A stretch of 14,155 bases of DNA from Stramenopiles sp. TOSAG23-6 (GCA_900128565.1 LT636084.1:2855-17009); one strand, 5' to 3'; numbered from the stretch's first letter, positions 1 to 7,696 are shown. A program made the numbers and translations. Notes: generated by a model not told the origin, from the sequence alone.

Positions 1-1
1 C

Positions 2-2236
2 CTGAAGTTGAAAGTGGAGTTGCGGCGACAGAAAATCCATTCAACAAATATTTATGACACGAAAGATGTTCACAGAGACACTTTGTATGATAACGTAGGT
101 AATATCATTAAAACTACAGACAATGAGAACATGACGGTCTCAAAATCATTTCATTGGCAAGAGAAAGTATTTAGTCCAAAAGAAATTGTTATTTATTCAA
201 AAATGGCTGGTGAAAAATTACAGAAAGAAAAAGGTGTTGGTAATGAGGTTTCTAGTAGTTCACATAGCTCTTTATCAAAGCATTATGCAAACATTTTTAA
301 AGAAAAAATAGATGGTGGTAGAACTCCAATTGATAATGTTTCAAATACAATGATTTTTAATTACGTTGATAAAGATGGATACGTTCCAACCGAAGAATAT
401 AATCGAACATTTACAACTTCCCGAGGTGAACTAGAAACTCCGTTATCTGAAAATATATTACGACTTTCTATGCGTAATTCCAACTCCGCCAATAACATTG
501 TTTTGGAATCAATAGAAGATATAAAAAACGATGCACTTAAACAAAGTAATTTCGATGATATGTATACTACTAATCATTTACGACGAGATATACAGTGTAA
601 GTCTATGTATATTCTCGCAGCACTTGACGTGAATAAAGAAGCTTGTAAAACGGCTTTAAACGGTAGTGAAAGTGACGTGTCGGCACTTGCTTATGAAACA
701 CAAGTAATTTGTAGTATAAAACTATATTCATCTAATGGAAAAGTGGGTCGTCTTGATGTGACACCTGCATTTTCTACAACTTTATTGGAACAAGAGGAGG
801 AAGAAGTAGATGCTGAGGCAATGGGTCAATCAAGTCCTAGAAGAGCTCGTTTGAGTTTGGCAAAAGGTACAAAAGATCCTTTAATTGAACCTATTGATGA
901 TATTACTAAAGCTCATCGTAATTCTGATGCTCCAGTTGTCGTAATTGACGGCACAAGATGGTACAGAATAACCAGTAAATCAGGTATTCGTTATGAATTT
1001 TGCATTCGAAATGAAGGTGCCATATTAGACAGGAAAATGGAGGATTTAATAGTACAAAAAGAACGACAAAAAGAATTACGATTATATAAATCTTTACGCA
1101 ATCGTGTTGGTACATCAATTGATGGTGCCCCCCCACCAGGTTATAATAGAATGCATATTTTTGGGGAGATTGTCTCTGCTATAGATTTTAGTGGTACATT
1201 ACTTCATGTTCAACACGAACTTATCCTTCCAATAAAAGGATGGGAATGGCCAAACGGCACTACACCTGAAAGAATCAAATCATTAACAGCGGGTATCACA
1301 CAAGCAGCTCGTGTGATTGAACGACCTCCTGGATATTTATCAAGTATTTTAGAACGAACTGCTTCAACGGCTGTTGCTCATTTTGCTTATCCTATTGAAT
1401 TCGAACTATTAAAAGAAGTAAAAGCTTGTGAAGAAAATGATGAATTCGATATGTCCCCACCAAAACCTTCAAATAATAACAATGACATGAATGCTAAAAA
1501 TAGCGAATCGAAAAGCTACGAAGCAAAACAAGAATCTGAATATGATATTATTCAATCAATGAGAACACCCCAAATATTATTTCTTGTATTTTCTGTCGAT
1601 GAATTAGGTAGGCATCGTGTAGAGGGTTATGGTGGACATGAAATTCCACGAACTCCAGGATATTTTGATTTTCGTGTACAAATGTGGAAACCTGAGGCAT
1701 CAGTGAGAGATCGTATGGCAGAGTTCTTTCTTGGTGGTAATCGCGAACTTGGGGATTTACAATTTATTGCATCCCCTATTGGACTAGCTACATTTCTTAA
1801 CAACTATGGCTTTCAAGTTAAATCAACAGGATATGTACGCATCCGACTAAATGTAGTATGGCAAGGACGTCCAGCACATGAAGTTGGGGAAACGCCTGTA
1901 GGTTCTAGAGCTCATACTATGAAGAATGTTGAAAATACGAAAAATCAGGGTTATATGCATTTATTAAGTGGTCTAAAATCAGTGAGATTATCTTCTTCTG
2001 GAACACTCCAATCTAAAAGAGCAGCTACACCAAGAGGAAAGAAGAAAACGTTAACTCAGAGTTTATCAGGGAATAATAAATCTGTAGGGTTAGCAACTTC
2101 ATTATTGAAAAAGAATCGTTCAATGGATATGGGTTCTATCACTGCTAGACTTGCAAAAATGCAAAGTATGCGTAAATCTTTGAATTTGTCAAAAAATAAT
2201 ATAGGATCCGATGAAACAAAAAAAGTTGAAAAATAA
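2..2236 (+). CDS. MKS1: MKS1, B9-domain ciliary transition-zone protein (5' partial)
   Basis: MKS1 belongs to the B9 complex (with B9D1 and B9D2) at the ciliary transition zone, which gates protein entry into the cilium. The frame is open from base 2. There is no credible start: base 8 is TTG and the first in-frame ATG (131) falls inside conserved sequence. The opening residues LKLKVELRRQ match the region about 25 residues into animal MKS1, so the real start lies just upstream of the window. Numbering from base 8, further matches are WQEKVFS (50-56), IFNYVDKDGY (116-125) and the B9 domain at about 381-620. The domain includes IFGEIVSA, VAHFAYPIEFE, HRVEGYG and FFLGGNRELGDL. An Asn/Ser-rich insertion of about 40 residues (475-517) splits the B9 domain. 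A basic, serine-rich tail of about 120 residues follows it, longer than in animals. The gene implies a ciliated life stage. Confidence 0.93.
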   Translation: MKLKVELRRQKIHSTNIYDTKDVHRDTLYDNVGNIIKTTDNENMTVSKSFHWQEKVFSPKEIVIYSKMAGEKLQKEKGVGNEVSSSSHSSLSKHYANIFKEKIDGGRTPIDNVSNTMIFNYVDKDGYVPTEEYNRTFTTSRGELETPLSENILRLSMRNSNSANNIVLESIEDIKNDALKQSNFDDMYTTNHLRRDIQCKSMYILAALDVNKEACKTALNGSESDVSALAYETQVICSIKLYSSNGKVGRLDVTPAFSTTLLEQEEEEVDAEAMGQSSPRRARLSLAKGTKDPLIEPIDDITKAHRNSDAPVVVIDGTRWYRITSKSGIRYEFCIRNEGAILDRKMEDLIVQKERQKELRLYKSLRNRVGTSIDGAPPPGYNRMHIFGEIVSAIDFSGTLLHVQHELILPIKGWEWPNGTTPERIKSLTAGITQAARVIERPPGYLSSILERTASTAVAHFAYPIEFELLKEVKACEENDEFDMSPPKPSNNNNDMNAKNSESKSYEAKQESEYDIIQSMRTPQILFLVFSVDELGRHRVEGYGGHEIPRTPGYFDFRVQMWKPEASVRDRMAEFFLGGNRELGDLQFIASPIGLATFLNNYGFQVKSTGYVRIRLNVVWQGRPAHEVGETPVGSRAHTMKNVENTKNQGYMHLLSGLKSVRLSSSGTLQSKRAATPRGKKKTLTQSLSGNNKSVGLATSLLKKNRSMDMGSITARLAKMQSMRKSLNLSKNNIGSDETKKVEK

Positions 2237-2625
2237 TGACTGATAATAATAAAATAGTTTCATAAAATCGTTTTCATTTAATTGAATTTGTCACCTTCAG
2301 GTTTAAAATTACACTTTGCATGTTTGCATAATAATTTCGTGGGTGATTAAACATATTAATTACTAATTACCGGGTATTATACTCCAGAGATCGACATAGT
2401 CTATAGACTCTATACATAAAATAATCATACGGCGTAGACTGTGTAGTCTGTACTTGCTGGGGTACCTGGTCCTGGTAAAAGATGTCTTGAGTCATCATCA
2501 TGGCCAATGGTCATTGATTGTTTTTTTTTGTTGATTAAAAATATTCAAAATTCCAATAATTCTGATTATTTTAGAATTTCTCTCTTGAGTCTTATCTATT
2601 TCTTTAGATTCAAACGGATAATTCC
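2237..2625. other. Intergenic region between MKS1 and the aminotransferase gene
   Basis: No coding potential is seen. The stretch should hold the MKS1 3' UTR and the aminotransferase promoter. It contains a cluster of AGTCT/AGACT half-sites (2398-2449, listed separately) and a T-run near 2520-2530. The final 100 bases are pyrimidine-rich before the ATG at 2626. Confidence 0.6.
2398..2449. repeat. Two inverted-repeat pairs of AGTCT/AGACT
   Basis: AGTCTATAGACT (2398-2409) is a perfect 12-bp palindrome. AGACT-GTGT-AGTCT (2436-2449) is a second dyad with a 4-base spacer and the half-sites in the opposite order. Four copies of one pentamer in 52 bp upstream of the aminotransferase gene could form a binding site for a dimeric factor. 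The function is unknown. Confidence 0.45.
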
Positions 2626-3693
2626 ATGGCCACTGTTTCTAAATTTGTCCGTCTTTTAAAACCAACTGAAGCTTTGTCAGCACTTCAGAAAAGTGTTCCA
2701 CTTTCAGTAAGAAAAGACTGTTTTGCAATGTATTCTAGTGAACTCGACGGAATAACTACTGATCCAAGTCTATACGTTGTCCCAATAGATGATCATATGA
2801 CTACACGGGGTCATGCAGTTTTTGATACTTGTAATGTGGTCGATGGAAATGCTTATGGGCTTCAATTTCACCTCGATAGACTATTGAAAAGCGCGGAAGC
2901 TGCAAAAATCTGCGACGATCAGCATCCACTAAGATTTTCGAAACAACGTTTGCAGAATATTGTGTTATCTACAATTGCCGCCACAGGTCGCAAAAATGGA
3001 GTCTATGTCCGATACTGGCTATCTGTGGGGCGTGGTGATTTCAGTATTTCTCCATCAGGTTTACGGAGCCGGGGAGGAAAAGCAAATTTTTATTGTGTCG
3101 CTCATCAAGACTATGATAGTCACAAACCTCAGTGTGAGATTGGTTCAACTGGGTTGAAAGCGTGTACAACAACATTACCCTTGAAACCACCTTTATTATC
3201 AAGTACCAAAACGACTAATTATCTGATTAATGCATTAATTCAAATGGAAGCAGATGATAAAAATGTTGACCTTGCTATTCAAGTAGATTCAAAAAAACAA
3301 ATTTACGAGTCTTCTGTGTCTTGTATAGCAATGGTAGATAAAGATGGTGTTCTCTGTGTTCCAAGACCCGGTCATATACTTGAGAGTACAACAGCAGCTC
3401 GTGCATTTAGTTTAGCCCCTGCTTTAATTAGTAACTCTACATTGAATAGTACTGTTAGAAGAGACTTTAGTATCGAAGAAATAAAAGAATGTAGAGAACT
3501 ACTGGATATTGGTGGCGGTTGGATTCGACCAATTACTGAGTTAGATGGTACCTTAATAGGAAATGGGTTATCTGGTCCAGTGGCTTGTGGATTAGAGATG
3601 TTATTGATGGAAGACATGAAGACATATGAAACACTAAAGATACCATATGAACAATTTTTTGAGGAAACAGAAATCACTAGTTTTGAAGGTTAA
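2626..3693 (+). CDS. Class IV PLP-dependent aminotransferase (D-amino-acid transaminase / ADC lyase-like)
   Basis: A complete 355-residue fold-type IV PLP enzyme. This family includes D-amino-acid transaminases, branched-chain transaminases and 4-amino-4-deoxychorismate (ADC) lyases. The family N-terminal signature DDHMTTRGHAVFDT is at 55-68 and HLDRLLKSA at 82-90. The PLP Schiff-base lysine is K195 in STKTTNYL. The E228 region (IYESSVSCIAMV) corresponds to the usual conserved Glu block. The segment MYSSELDGITTDP (35-47) and the KPPL-to-lysine spacing closely resemble the plant enzyme AT5G57850, described both as an ADC lyase and as the D-amino-acid transaminase DAT1. The substrate therefore cannot be settled from sequence. 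The first 30 residues have only one acidic residue and could be a weak organelle presequence. Start ATG 2626 is preceded by a pyrimidine-rich leader. The gene converges on the zinc-finger gene with a 34-bp gap. Confidence 0.88.
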   Translation: MATVSKFVRLLKPTEALSALQKSVPLSVRKDCFAMYSSELDGITTDPSLYVVPIDDHMTTRGHAVFDTCNVVDGNAYGLQFHLDRLLKSAEAAKICDDQHPLRFSKQRLQNIVLSTIAATGRKNGVYVRYWLSVGRGDFSISPSGLRSRGGKANFYCVAHQDYDSHKPQCEIGSTGLKACTTTLPLKPPLLSSTKTTNYLINALIQMEADDKNVDLAIQVDSKKQIYESSVSCIAMVDKDGVLCVPRPGHILESTTAARAFSLAPALISNSTLNSTVRRDFSIEEIKECRELLDIGGGWIRPITELDGTLIGNGLSGPVACGLEMLLMEDMKTYETLKIPYEQFFEETEITSFEG

Positions 3694-3727
3694 AGAGTTT
3701 TATCTTTTTATAAATCCTTTTATAATA

Positions 3728-4192
3728 TTACTTCTTCTTTTTCGATCTTGCACGTTTATCTTTCTTTTTTTGGGTAGACTCCAAAAACGCCATTTGTTTT
3801 TCCGCTAATGCTTTCTTGGCTCTGGCAGACAACTCTTTGTTTTTAGTCTTGGAACTTGCTTGAGCTTTCACAGCTCCAATCATGTGAGTTTTTGCTTTTT
3901 TCTTGCTATTAATTGCATCTCTGGTTGAGCCACTAATTTTTTCATAGCCCTCCCTTACACTTTCAAAACATATTTTTGGATGCTTAGAGTCATAGTGAAT
4001 CATCATTGACTTTACAGAAGGCTGGTTAGTTTTACAAATAGTGCAGCTCATTAGGATCTTGGCAGCAGCATTTTTACGTGCAGCGGCACCTGCACCACCA
4101 CCACCAGCAGCTCCTCTTGCATTCTTAGCGGCTTGATGTTTTGCATTTATTTCCTTTGCAGTATGCTTTTGCGATTTGCCCTTACGTCCCAT
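3728..4192 (-). CDS. Small C2H2 zinc-finger protein, ZNF706 / At2g23090 type
   Basis: A 154-residue, very basic protein. The N-terminus MGRKGKSQKH and the Lys/Ala-rich helix lead into a single zinc finger with C50, C53, H66 and H71 (C-X2-C-X12-H-X4-H) and the segment HYDSKHPK. This layout is that of the small eukaryotic ZNF706/SERF-like family. A Gly/Ala stretch (27-39) lies just before the finger. Family members are usually about 75 residues, so the extra 75-80 residues of Lys/Ser/Ala-rich tail ending in RARSKKKK are an extension, likely a nuclear or nucleolar targeting or RNA-binding tail (inference). The role is poorly defined even in animals. The start is ATG at 4192, and a divergent promoter is shared with the large multidomain gene. 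Confidence 0.85.
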   Translation of the reverse strand: MGRKGKSQKHTAKEINAKHQAAKNARGAAGGGGAGAAARKNAAAKILMSCTICKTNQPSVKSMMIHYDSKHPKICFESVREGYEKISGSTRDAINSKKKAKTHMIGAVKAQASSKTKNKELSARAKKALAEKQMAFLESTQKKKDKRARSKKKK

Positions 4193-4555
4193 AATTCAAT
4201 TCCCTCAAGTTTACTTCTCCTTGTCTTCGAGATCCGACCACGTGTGTTGTTTATCGTTGACGAAGTGACTTGATGAATCACACGAAGCCTCGAGTGTTTT
4301 TTGATGATTCAATCAATGATGAAAAGAATTCAAAAATTTTTAATTTTTTTTGACTGCCTCTTTTTTTTTTTTTCTTTTTTTTTTGCGCGCGATTTCGTGT
4401 GTTTGTTGATTGACGCATGATTCATGAATCATGATGACGCGTCTTTCAAAGTTTTCACTTTTTAAACACAATTATTGTGTAAATTTCTTACTCAGGCTAC
4501 GTACGAATCTAATCTAAAATTTAATCAGATTAACACCATCCTTTGCCAGAAAGCA
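4193..4555. promoter_or_regulatory. Divergent promoter region with T-tracts
   Basis: This stretch separates two genes transcribed away from each other, so it should hold both promoters and 5' UTRs. It has long T-runs (about 4337-4384, two runs of 10 or more T with one C between), which are typical nucleosome-disfavouring promoter tracts. It also has a GCGCGC patch, several TGAATCA/TGATTCA motifs and an 18-bp palindrome (separate entries). A possible 3' splice acceptor (TTTCTTACTCAG, ending 4494) lies 62 bases before the ATG at 4556, so a 5'-UTR intron is possible. Confidence 0.6.
4274..4443. promoter_or_regulatory. TGAATCA/TGATTCA site cluster with an 18-bp palindrome
   Basis: The 7-mer TGAATCA or its complement occurs at 4274-4280, 4305-4311, 4418-4424 and 4425-4431. 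The last two abut head-to-head within the perfect 18-bp palindrome CATGATTCATGAATCATG (4416-4433). TGACGC lies on each side (4411-4416 and 4435-4440), the second inside GACGCGTC (4436-4443). The 7-mer resembles the TGA(C/G)TCA-type site of bZIP factors. The identity of the binding factor is inference. Confidence 0.5.
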
Positions 4556-6820
4556 ATGTCGAGGCGTCGGAGTAAAATAGGAACATTTATGATTGATATC
4601 CAGTTGGTTGCTGACTTTGAAGATTTCAAGGGTTTAGAAGCGCACGTCAGATCATTGGATATCGAAGGAATAACTTGGGACGATGCACCTGCAAAAATAG
4701 GTCAGGATGCATTCGGTGGTGCTCCCACAATGTCATTGAAGCTTAAAGGAACAAAAGATGCTTCATTTATGGTTGTTGATATTTTAGAGCGCGTGGCGAG
4801 TGTGAAAGATGTTGATTTTCGCAAATTAATGCATGTCAAGGTAAAAGAACGAGAGATTGCCTCTGGAAATAACGCTGAACAGTTTCCGAAAATATCAAAA
4901 CAAGACACTTTTGAAGTACCCGTTCTTGGTACAGCCGCCCCTGTGACCAAGCGCATACGTCAAAGATCTGTAAAAGCAGGAGCAGTAGTAACGAAAAAGG
5001 GTCGTGCTGATATAAATATATCAGATTCTCCAAAACAGGATAAACCAAAAACTAGAAAAGTAGAGCGACGAGAAAAGCGTGCTACTGTTAAAAAAATGAT
5101 AGATCTGTTGGAAACACAGGAAAAACGTATCGCATTACTACGCCGTCAACTTGGCCAACCTAAAGGTGGTAAAAAGGGTTTGGCTACAGTCGAGGGCCTG
5201 AAGCTTAGTGATAAACTTTTTGTAGGTGTTGCTTCGCATGTTTTAGGTTCAGTAGTGACTGGATCGGGTAAAACGCGACGAAGTCGTGCACTAAATGACA
5301 TTGACGACTCTTACATATGGTATCGAGACCCTGGTCGTATACAGGTTGGTATTGGTGATACATATATTCCAACAACACTCGACATCGGTACCTTTCTCTA
5401 TTGTGAGTGCGAAATCGATTGTAATAAACGATCTAGGAATACAGTTGAACTATCATGTGGTCAGGTTGAAGTTGATCCCAGTATTTGTGAAATAATTACT
5501 GGTATAATATTAGGACATAAGGAACATTTATTTGAAGTCGAATTAAACGGCAATAAAACATCAAACTCTGATAAATGCGAGTATGAACAATCTCGAGTTC
5601 GTTCTGGGTCTGGTGGGATAAGTGATAAGTCAAAACGTAGATTTACAATTTCATTACCTGGTGCGAGTGGAAATACTAAAGTAGATAATGATGTTGAAAC
5701 AATAGTTGTAGCAAAAGAAAAGATTAAATATAGAGTAGGTAAAAAGACTGTAGCTAAAATGGAAGTTGGTTCAAATGTGTGGGCTTTACCTCTAGCAAAT
5801 AATATGCATGATTTTGTATTAAATATGGGTGATGAACAGTTTATGCTGAGCGCAAAAGAAACATCAATGAGAGACGTTGCGGTAATAACAATTAATTCTG
5901 TTTGTGGTCGTGCAGAGCTTTCGCGTGTTATAAAAATGGAAGCGAAAAATACAATAGCACGTTTAGCTACTGTAGGCATGAAAACTGCAGATATGGACTC
6001 TTGTGGTGCACGTGGTTTGAAATATAATTATATAGACGAAGAAATATTAGATAGAAAAAGTATTGAGAAACGAAAACAAATGGAAAAGGAAACCCAAATT
6101 AGTAAATTGATACTGTCTGATTTACGATTAAATAGTAATGAGTTTTCATCTTCAGTATCAGCTGCCGATTGGTTACTAAATGATGGAATAATTTCAAATG
6201 CTGATCGTACATTACTGTTAAAGTTAGTATCAGGTGATGTTTCTTTGCCACCACCAGTGATTGATGATTCATGGGAAGAGGAAGATATCATGATGCTATT
6301 TGATACAAAAAACAATGTCAATGATGATAATTTAAAGGATGATGATATTGTTAGTCTATTTAGTGGTAGCGCCGTACTAAATAGTCCAGTTGTAGGAAAT
6401 CTCACTGGTGATCATCGGCGTAGTATTTCAATAGGTGGGGGATTTGGTTCACTTGCTGATATGACGACATCACCAAGCTCATCGCCAATGATTAAAACAA
6501 TATCACCACCGCCAGTAATTACACCACCAAAAACACCGACAGAGCAGACTAAACATTTTTATGATCCAAAGGCTTCGTCACCAGGTGATAACGCCGTTGG
6601 TGAAGGTACAATAACTACTGAAACCTTACCAGCATTATATTTAGATGAAAGTAAAACTAGAGGAAACTTTGTTTGGGATAGACGATCTAAACTTTGGTTT
6701 AATCGATCAACGAAGTATTTATTTAATGAAAAAANAAAGTTATATTGTAAGTCCACCGAAGGACCTTGGTTCCGGTATGATAAAGAAACAATGGAACTTG
6801 TGCAAGTTTCTCCGAAGTAA
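4556..6820 (+). CDS. Multidomain protein: eEF1B-GEF-like, coiled coil, AIR9/Ig-like, OCRE-like tail
   Basis: A 754-residue protein of unrecognised family. ATG 4556 is the first in-frame ATG after a stop at 4463-4465. Residues 10-94 resemble the guanine-exchange domain of eEF1B-alpha/beta: FMIDIQLVADFED aligns without gaps to the first strand, then LEAHVRSLDIEGITW, then FRKL with K90 at the place of the catalytic C-terminal lysine. Residues 160-200 are a basic helical or coiled-coil stretch. Residues 211-290 fit the A9 repeat of AIR9-type microtubule proteins (SYIWYR at 252-257, YIPTTLDIGTFL at 270-281). Residues 383-450 may be PH-like (weak). Residues 571-604 are acidic with two DIxxLF motifs, and 636-663 are Ser/Pro-rich. 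The tail (704-745) has regularly spaced aromatics (FVWD, LWFN, YLFNE, WFRYD), as in OCRE domains. An N at 6735 makes residue 727 uncertain. Possible roles are translation or cytoskeleton; neither is proven. Confidence 0.8.
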   Translation: MSRRRSKIGTFMIDIQLVADFEDFKGLEAHVRSLDIEGITWDDAPAKIGQDAFGGAPTMSLKLKGTKDASFMVVDILERVASVKDVDFRKLMHVKVKEREIASGNNAEQFPKISKQDTFEVPVLGTAAPVTKRIRQRSVKAGAVVTKKGRADINISDSPKQDKPKTRKVERREKRATVKKMIDLLETQEKRIALLRRQLGQPKGGKKGLATVEGLKLSDKLFVGVASHVLGSVVTGSGKTRRSRALNDIDDSYIWYRDPGRIQVGIGDTYIPTTLDIGTFLYCECEIDCNKRSRNTVELSCGQVEVDPSICEIITGIILGHKEHLFEVELNGNKTSNSDKCEYEQSRVRSGSGGISDKSKRRFTISLPGASGNTKVDNDVETIVVAKEKIKYRVGKKTVAKMEVGSNVWALPLANNMHDFVLNMGDEQFMLSAKETSMRDVAVITINSVCGRAELSRVIKMEAKNTIARLATVGMKTADMDSCGARGLKYNYIDEEILDRKSIEKRKQMEKETQISKLILSDLRLNSNEFSSSVSAADWLLNDGIISNADRTLLLKLVSGDVSLPPPVIDDSWEEEDIMMLFDTKNNVNDDNLKDDDIVSLFSGSAVLNSPVVGNLTGDHRRSISIGGGFGSLADMTTSPSSSPMIKTISPPPVITPPKTPTEQTKHFYDPKASSPGDNAVGEGTITTETLPALYLDESKTRGNFVWDRRSKLWFNRSTKYLFNEKXKLYCKSTEGPWFRYDKETMELVQVSPK

Positions 6821-6850
6821 AAATAAATGTTTTTAAAAGTTTGGTAATTT

Positions 6851-7696
6851 TTACGATGTTTTCTTTTCTACTTTTTCCTTGTAGAGGCATACACCGTAAT
6901 TTTGAACCACTTTGTCCGCATAATATACCGCATTAAAACAATGTAGAAATGCAGCAAAAGACCTGTATTGTACGTACATTAGAAGAAAAGAATATATATG
7001 TAAGTAACACTGAAAAAGTAATTGATAGTTTAGAAGAAAAGAATAAATATGTAAAACGTACATGAGGAATAATTCAATGAATGTTGCTTTCAGATTACCA
7101 CTCTTAAAATTGATAAAGATAATATAACAACAAAGTTGCATTCCTGGTAGACGCATTGTCAAATTAAGCATTCGATTTACTCTTTTTTCAGTCAACCTTT
7201 TTATCAATCCATACTTCACACATGAAAGTAGCACATAGTCAATACCTCCAGGTAAGCCACACATGAAGAAATTCACAATACTAACAACCTTGCCAAAAGG
7301 AAGTGAAACACCAAATATGGGTACTATGATACCGCTAACAAAATGGTGAACAAGGTCTTCGAAGCTAAGACCTTTTCCACCGAGGAAACGAAGAGTTAAT
7401 AAGGTATGGTAGCAATGGAAAGCCCCAATTGCTACTGTTGTTGATAAACTTGATATTGAATAAAGAGGAGAGAATGTATCAAGCGGATTAAGCATCGTTT
7501 CCCAACATTCATTCGTACAAAGTATCATAATATATACGTTGAAACAAGAGTGTAACACAAAGTATTGAGCTCCTGTTTTCCGAAAAATTTGCTTTACAAT
7601 AAATATGTCAACTATACCTGTCAAAACAAATATAACACAGAAGAATATGAGCAAATCATTTACATCTATTCCATTTAAAAAAGCATACTGAAGCAT
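6851..7696 (-). CDS. TLC-like multispanning membrane protein
   Basis: The unspliced frame encodes 281 residues from ATG 7696. An in-frame TTG at 7729 directly follows a stop and is not used. Several long hydrophobic segments suggest six or seven membrane helices. The central block has H94 and H97 (AFHCYHTL), then FEDLVHHFVSG with H117/H118, then the hallmark GLPGGIDYVLL (147-157) and TEKRVNRMLN. This layout resembles the TLC (TRAM/LAG1/CLN8) superfamily, which handles lipids or ceramide. I know similar proteins mainly as hypothetical proteins of algae and stramenopiles. The exact substrate is unknown. A probable 99-nt in-frame intron (6963-7061) would cut the product to 248 residues and restore a plausible last helix (FLM-SFAAFLHCFNAVYY). 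The 3' end lies 30 bp from the oppositely oriented multidomain gene. Confidence 0.72.
   Translation of the reverse strand: MLQYAFLNGIDVNDLLIFFCVIFVLTGIVDIFIVKQIFRKTGAQYFVLHSCFNVYIMILCTNECWETMLNPLDTFSPLYSISSLSTTVAIGAFHCYHTLLTLRFLGGKGLSFEDLVHHFVSGIIVPIFGVSLPFGKVVSIVNFFMCGLPGGIDYVLLSCVKYGLIKRLTEKRVNRMLNLTMRLPGMQLCCYIIFINFKSGNLKATFIELFLMYVLHIYSFLLNYQLLFQCYLHIYSFLLMYVQYRSFAAFLHCFNAVYYADKVVQNYGVCLYKEKVEKKTS
6963..7061 (-). other. Probable in-frame intron (99 nt) with internal duplication
   Basis: On the minus strand it starts GTACGT and ends CAATACAG, with TTCTTTTCTTCTAA branch and pyrimidine-like blocks inside. Its length is a multiple of three and has no stop, so the reading frame alone cannot show whether it is spliced. 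If it is translated, it adds 33 hydrophobic residues that repeat LHIYSFLL twice. Removal joins AT|G and keeps frame. Confidence 0.6.
6979..7054. repeat. Direct repeat, about 25 bp, period 51
   Basis: The 25-mer at 6979-7003 recurs at 7030-7054 with a single mismatch (T/A). Both copies lie in the putative TLC-gene intron. The shared core TTAGAAGAAAAGAATA is, on the coding strand, a pyrimidine tract ending in CTAA, so the repeat duplicates a branch-site-like segment. Confidence 0.8.

Noticed and set aside
906-1136. 76-codon open frame on the minus strand inside MKS1
   Set aside because: It overlaps the conserved MKS1 coding frame and looks like random hydrophobic antisense sequence.
4337-4384. 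T-rich tract as a possible retroposon tail
   Set aside because: There is no adjacent element body and no target-site duplication. Position in a divergent promoter fits a nucleosome-excluding tract better.
4475-4555. Upstream in-frame extension of the multidomain gene from a TTG
   Set aside because: A nuclear gene is expected to start at ATG. The 27 extra codons show no domain similarity, and the stretch contains an acceptor-like CAG, so 5' UTR is more likely.
5461-5979. 172-codon open frame on the minus strand
   Set aside because: It lies wholly inside the multidomain gene, has no recognisable motif, and its composition is that of an antisense frame.
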